Assembly: GCA_000708835.1 (NCBI GenBank)
Contig: DF237480.1
Span: 1-62,179, forward strand
Source: Klebsormidium nitens
Lineage: Eukaryota > Streptophyta > Klebsormidiophyceae > Klebsormidiales > Klebsormidiaceae
Reading direction: 5' to 3'
Length of the DNA: 62,179 nucleotides
Positions 1 through 9,269 of this stretch are shown in pieces. Numbering within the stretch: the stretch's first letter is position 1; every line of letters starts with the position of its first letter. Both the position numbers and the translations under genes were made by a program. The notes beneath the pieces are model-generated. The model was given only the letters and a program-made list of their open reading frames with translations. It did no database searches and was not told where the DNA came from.

Positions 1-121
1 AGACCTGGTCCACGCTTGAAGCGTTCTTTTCTGCATATTTGTACCTAGTTGTGTCCATTCAGATAAGTCTCTCCTCGTCATACATACCTCAACTTTCTGG
101 GTAACCCACTTCGTGTTTCGC

Positions 122-2790
122 AGGGACCGAACCCACCGCCAGAGCGTCCGGATCCGATCCGGAAGCCCCTTTGCTTTTTCGCTCATCCCCATCCTTTTCA
201 TGGACGGAAGCCGCTACTTGGTGTGACGAAGACTCCACTTCAATTTTTTCTTAGCCAGGCCATATTTGATCCTCTGTGCTTTACTCCTCAGGTTTGGCAG
301 GACGCATCGTCCGCAGCCCGTCCTGAAGCTTCTTCCCGAAAACGTCCTGAAGTAGGCGACTGCAGGACGCCAGAGGGTTGATGACCCCGGCGATGACGTC
401 AGCGAGGGCGGACGTGACGACAGCGACGAGCGACATGGTGCTGGAGATCGTCCTCACAAAAAGGTGCGCGCTGTCCGGCGCTGCTTACGCCATTGACCGC
501 AACCCTCAGGACCGGAGCTTATTGTAGGCGTTCACTAGAGCACGCTCGGCATAGAGGCAACTTACTACTTGGATCTCGTTAGCATCTATCTGGGTGCTTT
601 TACTCCTCTTAATCAACGTTAGAGGAACCCTGTAAGCGGAAAGTGTGTCCTCTAAAAATCTGTTTGGATCTACCCGAACCTCCAAAGTATTTTTCAAAAG
701 TCCCATCGCTTGCCTTGAATTTCCCTGCGCTGAGCGATTGAAAGGGACTCGTGTTAGTAACATACTCCCCCGCAGTATCACAATGGAAAGTTGCAGAATG
801 CCTATTGAAACTCTGATGCTCCACCAAAGTTCCTGATCCGGAATTTTGTGGTTTAACTCAAGGAGGGGAACGTTTAGACGAATGCTTCTGTGCAACGGTG
901 AACCTACAAATGCATCGGGGTTCGAGCCCACGCAATCGCTGATCATTCTCTTGCAAGGGGGCTGCGGCAGAGAAGAGAAGCGATAGGAAGAGAGCAAGAG
1001 AGAATGAACCAAGGCATCGTATCCCTCTCAGTGTAACCGGCAAAGAATTCCTTTAAGAGCTCACCACATCATTCCATTGCATTGCACAAAATCAAAACGG
1101 TTAACAAGAGCGAGAGCCGTACGAGGACAACACGATGATCGAAACTACGACTTTTTGAACGCTACGATGCAGAACGGCTACGACGGGAAACGGCCTTCAC
1201 AGGGGCATAAGGGACGATGATGACAAGGAGCTGAAGTTTGAATTCCGCAACCGGGTTCGAAGAAGCCGTTGCGGCCGCCAGTTGCCGGTATGCAGGTGGA
1301 GTGCTCCGTGAACTCTATCCTTTCAATCCTTTCCCTGTTCCTTGGTCTTCTTCCCTTTGCTTTCTCAACAGCGCCGACTTCCTTTCCCCATCTTCTCCAC
1401 CCCGTTTCCTCCTGTCCTTTCATGTCCCATACGGGCGTTGGGCCACATGATGTGTGGGTTTGTCGGTCATAAGCTACCCTTGGTCTTGTCCACCGCTCTG
1501 CTCCTCTCACCTTTTTCCTGTTGTCACAAGGAGCGAAAAAGCGGCAGGAGCAGAATAGTAGGCAGCTCCTCGGCGAGATGTGAGGCTTTGAAGCTCTCAC
1601 TTTGGTTTGTCTCGAAACACATTGAAGCACGAATCACATTGAAGCACGTTGAGGATGATCTACCTACTCCGTCCTGTCACTTGATTACCCGCTGATCTGT
1701 CTCTTTGTTGATTTGGCTTTCGGATTGAATGTCTCAGAAGCAAGCAAGCGAAGGTGGGTTTTTCAATATTCTTGAAGTGCTAAATGCTAAGCCCTCGATT
1801 CCGTCTACAGCCCGTCCTTGAAATCCCTGAACTTAGGTTTTATTAAGCAAGCGTTATTACTCCTGGACCAGTTCGTCCCTAAATTAGATAAGGATGCCAG
1901 CGTCCAAGAACACAAGAACTTGCAACTTAGGAACAGTCAAGCTCTGATGAGGCAAATTTGGAACACCGCCGTGCAGAGACCAAGGACCTCATGGACCACG
2001 CATGAAGCACGGGTGGCAGCGGCCGGGCGCCGCAAATGCGGTGATGGACCCAAATAAGAAGGACGACCTGCTGCCGGACATCCTGTGGTGGAGGCGGGCT
2101 GCGGCATGGGCGGCCGCGGGCTTGCGCGATGTTCGGAAGCGATTGGTGAGCTACTATTGTAGCTTCTCCCTGCTTTCAATAAGATTCGATATCTATAGCA
2201 CCTTGACAGGTTGTATGGCATCGGAAAGTCAGCTCTTCCAAAATGCAGAGGCTTTCGGCACTTGAAGTTTCGGACTCTAGTTGACGTGTCGCAGGAAAGG
2301 CGGACGCGGCCGCAAGAGCGCGTAACAAAGGGTTTGGTGGGCCAGACTGTTGTCGTTACGTTCGCTACTTCCAATAATGGTGGCTTGCAATTTTTCCCCC
2401 GTTAGGATCATTCCTGTTCAGGAAATGAAGAACTTTGCTCTTCTCATCTACTTCTTGCTTGTTTCTAGGCGTCATTGCGTGAATGCCTACTTTTCCAGGA
2501 GCAATCTGGAGCACTCAGGTTTCTAGCGTGTCGTTCACTTCTGGCGTGTGCAAATCCTGTTAGTCGGAGGCCATCTGCAAATAATGAAGTCCGTCACCCT
2601 GACTGAGTCTGGCCTGGAACTTCAGGTAGAAAGGCGACCCGACCGGATTCTTCTCTCGACAAACGATGACGATGCGGACGCTGCTCCCTCCATCGAGGAA
2701 GAGGCTCGGACGGTCCGCAGTCCGATGACAAGGAGTTCCGAGAACAGGTGCTCCGGCGGAGGCGGCCGCAAATCTGGTGAGCAGAGCGGC
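122..2790 (+). pseudogene. Decayed partial copy of the claspin gene
   Basis: Three blocks match exons of the intact minus-strand claspin gene at 46-58 kb, in the same order. Bases about 122-450 follow a tttcgcag acceptor and match claspin exon 5 (the proline-rich start and the stretch coding DMVLEIV, then a gtgcgc donor). Bases about 1970-2150 match exon 11 (WQRPGA and the alanine/arginine run before gtgagc). Bases about 2650-2790 match exon 12 (acidic run, then FREQVLRRR and gtgagc). The exon 11 block carries two extra bases just before ATGAAG, which breaks the frame, and the acidic codons are eroded. Blocks for exons 6-9 are not evident; a short piece near 1930-1970 may be exon 10. Introns are still present, so this is a segmental genomic copy, not a retrocopy. 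It is almost certainly non-functional as a claspin. Confidence 0.8.
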
Positions 2791-4735
2791 TTTCCCCATT
2801 TTTGGCGAACCAAGACTTCTGGATTTTTGACGGGACTGAGCCGATCCGATGAAGAACAGCCAAATTTTCCCTCTTCTTCCCCTCTCTTCGCGCGTTCTGT
2901 GTTTGGATTGCCAATATTAGTTGTGTCCTTGGAAGCAGTGGCCGCACGTTTTGTCGACTGAGAACCCAGCAAGCTGCCACCTAATGTATCTGTGCTGATG
3001 GTCTCCTTGCCGGTGTGAAGCTGATGAGGACCCTGTCCTCGTTGGTTTCTGTGTTTGCCATCACACTTGACTAGATTTTGTCGTTCCTATGCACAGGCAA
3101 GATCGAAGTAAGGGCTCCACAAGTCCGCGCGCCACCTTAATCGCCGAGATCCGGAAAGACATCGACGGCTAGGGCCCCGGTGGCCGTGTCAGGGAATCAG
3201 GGTGTCAATGAGGTTACCCGTGCCTCGATTTCTTTGTAACATATGTAGATCACCGTTTTCGTTGTTTCTGGCGACGTACGACCCCGCCATTGACAATCCG
3301 ACTTCAGAACGGGGTGGCTCTATTTGATTGCACAATGTCCTTGCTGACGTACCAGTATGTAAGAACACGGCTTGCAGGGACATTCAAACATCGCTCGGAC
3401 ACATCAGGCAGGGCCTCAGAAGTGCGATCCGAGGTGTTTGTGAATCTCATTCTAAGCGGTCGTCAAATGGCACGTGCGATCAGATCTGCTGCCATGCCTC
3501 GAGTTCACTTTTGCAGTTTACCACCACTTTCGATCGGATTGGTAAGATACACAATAAATCACGTCGTCATTACAGCAACCGGACATGAAACAACTACTGA
3601 ATGTCTTTGTCTTTGAAATTGTCGTCGTTGTGGCCTTTTAGTGGGCATACGTATAACGATCGACATGCTTGTATAAGCGTGACTGTTGCCCGCGGCAAAG
3701 TGCAGTGGTGGTGCATCAGGTGCTTGCCGCCTGTTATACATCGTGGTGTGGGGCGATGGCAGTTACTGAAATGCATGCTGAGCTGGCATGCACAACAGTG
3801 GCCGGACCGTTTGCTGCAAAAGATAGCTCTTCAAAATAGTCGAATCACGCTCAGTCGACTCGGCTCATCATTGCAGTGCCCTGACGGAGCCGCTGACACG
3901 TGGACAACAGCGGTTGCATGGCATTTTCGTAAGAACCTGGCGGCCCACACTGCAGGCCCGCTGAAAGCCACAATTCATAGCTGGGCGCGGTCCGGCAGCT
4001 TGACGCGTACTGTATGCGGTTTAAGCAATTTTTGAGGCTAGCCAGTTCAATGCAATTTGACAATTGCTCATGGTGTTCAATAGCTGCATGTAGAAATACG
4101 ATACATTAAATGAGACATGTGCATGTGAATAACGTTGCACTGCGCCGCGGCGGCTATCTAGCTCAAGGCGAATGCTGTGCATATATGATATGCAGATTTA
4201 TCCTCATGTCCGTGCCATTCTGAAAAGAGAACATCATGCAACGCGCGGTCATTGACTTCTCGAAACAATCCAAGAATCGTTCAAATATTATACTTGCAAG
4301 TATATTGGTATGCAACTTCAAACGCGCCTGACTAAAGTTATGTGTACCTACTTACACTCTGTTTGAAGTGCGCGCGGCAGGGAACGCGGATTTGACCACA
4401 TTCCTCAATTTCAATAAATACAAGTCAGCTCTGCTCATGACAGTTGTGTTCAACAATTCGGACCAGTCGGATCACATTTCCGTGATTCGTCTGTCTCCGA
4501 GCTGTAGTGCTACACAACCTGGCCGTAATTTCAAACACTGCATCCTCACTTAGTGCGTTGACTGTATCTGAGCACCTGAGTTAGCGGTAAGAATGCAACG
4601 TTCAGTAATTCAAGGGTAATTAGACAGCGCTGTTCAGTCAAAAGCAGTAACGCTATGCAGCAGTCACTAGCACAGTAGGAACTAGAGCCACTTAGCCAAG
4701 TTAATCAACTTCAGTCGACTGCAAATGTCCCACAG
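2791..4735. other. Intergenic region without a supported gene
   Basis: This lies between the claspin relic and the first Fic gene. Open frames here (the longest about 144 codons near 3.6-4.0 kb) show no recognisable domain, and overlapping frames on both strands are equally open. Bases 3095-3180 follow a possible acceptor (gcacag) and could be another relic of the claspin copy, but I could not align them. From about 4.05 kb the DNA becomes AT-richer and has no coding character. Confidence 0.5.
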
Positions 4736-5638
4736 TTAACGCGACTTGCAAGCTGTCTCTAGTTTCACGTTCGCGATGAAGTTTGCATACTTGACGCTCA
4801 AGCACTCCATGATGTACAGGCTGAGTCGCTTGGTGTTGCCCTCGTGCAAGTTGTCCGCATGCTGAATGCACTGCATAAAGTGCGCCTTGGTCCCACTGTG
4901 CCCGTTGATCAGGGCGACCGGGAACGGGCAGCCGTGGGCCATGAGGGCGTAGGCAGCGAGGATACGGCAGAGGCGGCCGTTCCCATTGGCAAACTTTTTC
5001 AATTTCACCACCCGGTACAGCAGGTCCGCCGCAGCCCCCCACGCGGTCCCCTTGCCCTGCTTCTCATTGTACTCCTTTACTATCTGCTCCAGCGCATGGG
5101 GAATGACGCGCGCGTCGGGATAGACATAACCAGAGCCAGAGTGCGCAGGCCCAGTGCAGAAGTGCCCGGCAGCTAGAGGAACCCCTTCCTCGTCCACCGC
5201 ATCCCACATCAACAGGCGGTGTGCCGTTTCTATCTTCTCGACTGTCAGGGGCTCCTGCCCTGGCCGCGAGTCAATACATAGGTACTGCAGGGCTGCCAGG
5301 CTCTGCTGCAACTGGGCCTGGCTTTGGCTGGCAGTGCTGCCAGAACCCCCTTCTGCAGGCCATTGAACCTGTGGCGGGGTTTCTAGGTCTACTGGTGCTG
5401 CCATGTCGCACGAGCTGCTCAACATCTGGAATGTCTGTTGCGCACGCACTTTGGTTGGCAGAGTACCCTCCAGCTTGTTGCTCAAGTATGTATACACCAC
5501 GAATGCACTATGGCGGAACCCTTGCACAATGGCCGGGTCTGTAATTGCTGCCAACAGCTGTGCTTGCTGAATGACCGCCAGCAGTCGTTCTCCCTCACCC
5601 CTCTCCCACCAAGGCAATCTCTCGCGGGCGGAGCCCAT
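4736..5638 (-). CDS. Fic/Fido-domain protein with altered catalytic motif
   Basis: A single-exon gene of 300 codons. The first in-frame ATG is at 5638 (MGSARERL); the frame opens two codons earlier on GTG. An inhibitory-helix motif SNKLEG is at residues 53-58, matching the S/TxxxE(G/N) signature of self-inhibited Fic proteins. The region before the active site (HRLLMWD, 140-146) and the C-terminal part (FPVALINGHSG, 239-249; EGNTKRLSLY, 266-275) match the second Fic gene next door. The active-site loop reads KKFANGNGR at 214-222 where the family has HPFxxGNGR. The catalytic histidine is therefore a lysine, the proline is lost and the metal-binding acidic position is asparagine, while the GNGR phosphate-binding part is kept. 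Family members transfer AMP from ATP to protein hydroxyls. This one is predicted to be catalytically weak or dead, or to do different chemistry. It is divergently arranged with the canonical Fic gene at 6.6 kb. Confidence 0.86.
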   Translation of the reverse strand: MGSARERLPWWERGEGERLLAVIQQAQLLAAITDPAIVQGFRHSAFVVYTYLSNKLEGTLPTKVRAQQTFQMLSSSCDMAAPVDLETPPQVQWPAEGGSGSTASQSQAQLQQSLAALQYLCIDSRPGQEPLTVEKIETAHRLLMWDAVDEEGVPLAAGHFCTGPAHSGSGYVYPDARVIPHALEQIVKEYNEKQGKGTAWGAAADLLYRVVKLKKFANGNGRLCRILAAYALMAHGCPFPVALINGHSGTKAHFMQCIQHADNLHEGNTKRLSLYIMECLSVKYANFIANVKLETACKSR

Positions 5639-5989
5639 GGCCACTTGCTGAGCAGACGCCTGTCCTCAAGGAGACTCGAGACAGAGCCCACAAGTCAAGT
5701 TGAAAACGCTTCACCAATTTCACAATCCAGAACAGTGCCCACTAGTCAACTTTAAGTGCTTGACCACCTTCAAGACCACCTCCAAGAACTCAACGGTCTG
5801 CTGCTATAGCTTCGCCTCAGGCGCCAAATACAGCCAGGTCTTCCACATGTTGCAGTTGTGGGAAGAAACGTACATATCAGATACCTGCAAAGCGTTTTTG
5901 TTCACTGGACTACCTACTGTTGTCAAAACAGAGCTCTGCACAGGAAGGTGCGCACGCGGCACTGCAACCTGCACCAAACAGACGAATTT

Positions 5990-6110
5990 TCTAGGGTTTC
6001 GGTGACGCTAGGGTTTCGCAACAGGTACGCAACTCGCAGAATCGCACCGGATGTTGGGCAGTGCCCGGAAGACTGGTACTACCTAATAGGGTTCGTTTTG
6101 GGGTTTGGGG
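5990..6110. promoter_or_regulatory. Cluster of telo-box-like motifs between divergent Fic genes
   Basis: CTAGGGTTT occurs at 5991-5999 and again at 6008-6016, followed by AATAGGGTTCG near 6085 and GGGGTTTGGGG near 6100. AAACCCTA-type elements are known plant promoter motifs, often near transcription starts. Their position in the 1-kb space between two divergent genes suggests a shared promoter. The function is inferred from position only. Confidence 0.45.
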
Positions 6111-6649
6111 TGGCTAGTAGGCGCCGAGCAGGCTAATCTTGGGTTTGCAGTGTTCATATCCACAAACCGGTAGCTTCTGATTCCAAGAGCCCGGCTACCT
6201 GTACTCAAACCCTTGCACGAGTTCGACTTGTTCATGCACATTCCGAGTTCGACGAGGTCCATAACTCTCCACAGCGCTCATGCGACGCGTGAAACATGTC
6301 CCCCGGAGCATGATTACGAACCTGCTGTTCGTCGAATCTGCTTGTAACTGATTAAGATTAGGATACCCGAAGCCCCAGATAGTTTCCTGTGCAATTTGCC
6401 CCCGAACTTCAAGAGGAATCTCAAACCGACATCCAGCAATATCGACGACTGGCGGATGCTGTCCTGGGCCCGGGTGCCCTGTTTCACGGAGCAAGGGATT
6501 CCGAACCTGAACATGCTGAAAATTTCAGGCAGGTGATCAGAAGCAGAAATCCCAGATTTAATCATTCATGCACAGTGCACTCCAGTTTCCAGTCTCCAAA
6601 CTCCACCAGGAAAGATCTGTTCATTGCCTTCATCCTTCAGCCTTCAGGA

Positions 6650-7762
6650 ATGGTGCACGCGGAGGAGGTGAACGCTCCAGCCATGGAAAGAGCAGACATG
6701 AGGCAGAATCCTGAGAGTACGGTAGAGGATGCTGCTGCCATCGAGAAGCTCGACGGTGATCACCTTTTCAAAAACATGTTGGACGTTGCCCCACAGACAC
6801 AGGTTGAATACGTCAGCAGCAACTACGCCAGGCTGCCCTGGGAACTAGAGGACCCCGACATAGTATTTGAAAGGACTGCTTTATACATTGCAAGTCTGAA
6901 AGACATCCTTGATGGAAGCACGGCTGCTCGCATGGGGGCCGAGCATTCTGTTTGGGCAGCAACATGCAGCATCTACTTCTCGAACCTAATAGAGGGGGCT
7001 GGGCTTTCCCTGAGCGACACCCACAAGCTGTGCGTCAAGATCCTGAAGGGAGAACCAGTAGGATTGGAAGAAAATCGCTCGAACAGTAGGCAGAGCAGGA
7101 CGGAAGTGCTACAGCATGCGGAAGCATTCCGATACCTGTATACAGAGATGGTCACAGAAGGGAAGCCGCTAGACTTCCTGATTTTACAAGAAACACACAG
7201 GATCCTGATGACTGACATGGTACGGGAGGATGGAAAGAAGGTCGGAGCGGGAATTTTCAGGACAGAGCCTTGCAATGCAGGGCAGCACCAGTTCCCCTTT
7301 CCTGCCGCCATTGTGGGAAGTCTCCGCTGGCTCCTGCACCAGTATAATTGGCGGGAGCATGAACAAGACAGCGATCCGTTTGAGCTTGCCGCATGGCTGT
7401 CGTACGAGTTTGTCGCGATTCACCCCTTTGATGATGGGAACGGAAGGATGAGCCGTCTGCTCATGAACATGGTGTTGCTGTCCCGCGGGCTGGCGTTTCC
7501 AGTTGCGCTGGGCTTCTCTTCGGGTCACCGGCAGGCAAAGCAGCAGTACCTGCAGTGCATTAGGAATGCGCAAGCCAGGCAAGGAAACACGAACAGGCTG
7601 GCAACAATTATCCTCTATGCGTATCAGTCTGTGGTTGGAAGCTTCTTCGAGAATGTGCGGCTGGTTGCACCCGACGAGTTGCCGGACCGGCTGAGCTCGA
7701 TCAGCAAAGTGAGGCGGTGGGAGCGGAAACAGCGTGTAATCAGCGCAGCTGGTGTTGCATAG
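6650..7762 (+). CDS. Fic/Fido-domain AMP-transferase
   Basis: A 370-codon frame from the first ATG at 6650; the same frame is open back to 6389 but starts on GTG, so that part is taken as leader or an upstream exon. Residues 258-266 read HPFDDGNGR, the complete Fic active-site motif with the catalytic His, metal-binding acidic residue and phosphate-binding GNGR. Residues 111-116 read SNLIEG, the inhibitory-helix motif whose Glu blocks ATP in self-inhibited Fic proteins. The flap region (EDGKKVGAGIFRTEP, 193-207) is typical. Length and layout resemble soluble eukaryotic or bacterial Fido proteins; there is no TPR or transmembrane segment, unlike animal FICD. Expected activity is AMPylation of a protein target, normally repressed. 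The target is unknown. It shares clear sequence with the Fic gene on the opposite strand, so the pair probably arose by inverted duplication. Confidence 0.92.
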   Translation: MVHAEEVNAPAMERADMRQNPESTVEDAAAIEKLDGDHLFKNMLDVAPQTQVEYVSSNYARLPWELEDPDIVFERTALYIASLKDILDGSTAARMGAEHSVWAATCSIYFSNLIEGAGLSLSDTHKLCVKILKGEPVGLEENRSNSRQSRTEVLQHAEAFRYLYTEMVTEGKPLDFLILQETHRILMTDMVREDGKKVGAGIFRTEPCNAGQHQFPFPAAIVGSLRWLLHQYNWREHEQDSDPFELAAWLSYEFVAIHPFDDGNGRMSRLLMNMVLLSRGLAFPVALGFSSGHRQAKQQYLQCIRNAQARQGNTNRLATIILYAYQSVVGSFFENVRLVAPDELPDRLSSISKVRRWERKQRVISAAGVA

Positions 7763-9250
7763 ACCCTGTTACTCAATAGACAGTCAATTAGCGCAGTGTA
7801 CTTGAGCGAGCTGCTTTGGCTGAATCGGCATAAGCCGCTGAGCACAGCCCTTTGTGACTCTCTTACAGCTCACTGCACAGCCTAGGTGATCTGCTTTCGA
7901 GGCTCGAATTGACATTGTTACATTTTGTGTTGGCGCCTTCACAGCGATGCAGGTTCATCCTTTGTGGACAATTTTTCAGAAGCAGGAAGCTCAACGTCTT
8001 GCTTTGTTTATAGGGCAGAATCCTCCATACAATTTGCAAGTCTCTTAATACTCCCCTTGACATCTGTACAGCGGTCTTTATTTCATCGAGCATAATGCCT
8101 AACTTCAAGCTTTCAAGGATCATAGTTGACTGTGTGAACGCATCAAGCTTTCATTTCTTACATGTATGCAACTCAAGTACTTCAATACATGCTTATGATG
8201 CTGCACGCAAATGAGTTATTGCAAAATACATATTAGGGTCGTATAAGAACTTATGGGTCGTAAGCTACTAAGCAAGATGTTTTCTAGTTTGTGTACAGTG
8301 CCGCACTTATTTAAAAACTTGTTATCGTTCCTGGATTATCAACTTTCTGTGCATCTCGATGGGTATACTATCACAGGATCGAACAGGTTCTTTTCTTCGA
8401 CGTGACGGTTGTATTCCACATGATCCGTGCTCGCATGATATTGTATGAGTGTTACTAAAAGTTGCATAACTTCCATGGTATTGCAAATTTTTGCGTCCTG
8501 TAGCTCGCGCAGCTGCACATATGTGCACATGGAGTCCGCACACTATGTCATTTCATACGCCATGTCCGCGGCGCTAGCTGTCCGCATGCACGCGGCGCAC
8601 GATTAATTCATATCGATACGTAACTACGTCGTGCCGTCATTTAATTGACTAGACTGGTGACAGTCATACAAAACCCAATATCCTATAATGACCTACAGTA
8701 GTTAGAATCCATGATAAAGCTTGAATAGGTCTGGCACTGAGTTGATTGAATGATTGCTTGAAGGCATGCCGTATGAAATTGGGCTGTAAGAAACAGGCCA
8801 AATTGAAGTAATAATCAGGACGTAAGTACCGTTAACCCATGCAGATAATCTGGTCAAAGGCGAAGCCTGGCCGACTCAGCAGAGGCGTCCCATTCCGCTT
8901 TTCCTGCGCCCCCCATGCAGAAGACTTGTGCTGACTGCGAAGTCACTGTTGTCCAGCATCCGTTACTTGTGCACGTTACAAGGTCCATCTTCTGCTGCTG
9001 CCGAGCGATGAAGCACTCGATCTTGACTATGCAAAATGGTCCAGTATGGACCTTCTTTCAAACCAGAAGAGATTCATTTCTGTAACCATGCTCTTCTTGA
9101 CTACCTACGTTTCTGAAAACCATGATTTGGGGACCATCTTCTGAGGTCATCTTCCGTGTCATGGGCTTCCTGGACTGCTCAACAACTACGGCTTAACCTA
9201 GGGGGGTGGTTTTGAATGATGCAGGTTGACGCTAATCGCTCTTTTCTTGG
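7763..9250. other. Intergenic region without a supported gene
   Basis: Open frames are short and overlap on both strands; none shows a recognisable domain. The stretch from about 8.1 to 8.8 kb is AT-rich. The bases near 8830-8940 are GC-richer and may hold a further eroded piece of the mnmG relic, but no alignment could be made. Confidence 0.5.
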
Positions 9251-9269
9251 GAAACCAGCTGGCGCAAGT

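Noticed and set aside
905-945. A T-loop-like word (ggttcgagccc) suggesting a tRNA
   Set aside because: No matching acceptor stem, D arm or anticodon arm could be folded around it on either strand.
506-1012. A 168-codon minus-strand open frame
   Set aside because: It overlaps the claspin relic intron area, begins without ATG, shows no domain, and shorter frames on both strands overlap it.
3601-4035. A 144-codon plus-strand open frame
   Set aside because: Composition looks non-coding (scattered Trp, Cys and His, no conserved motif), and opposite-strand frames are similarly open.
4736-5638. Sequencing error explaining loss of the Fic histidine
   Set aside because: Four neighbouring residues differ from the consensus in frame while the flanking GNGR and the whole reading frame are intact; no single indel or base error restores HPF.
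6389-6649. N-terminal extension of the canonical Fic protein
   Set aside because: The frame is open but begins on GTG and has no ATG before 6650; it is best treated as leader or an unproven upstream exon.
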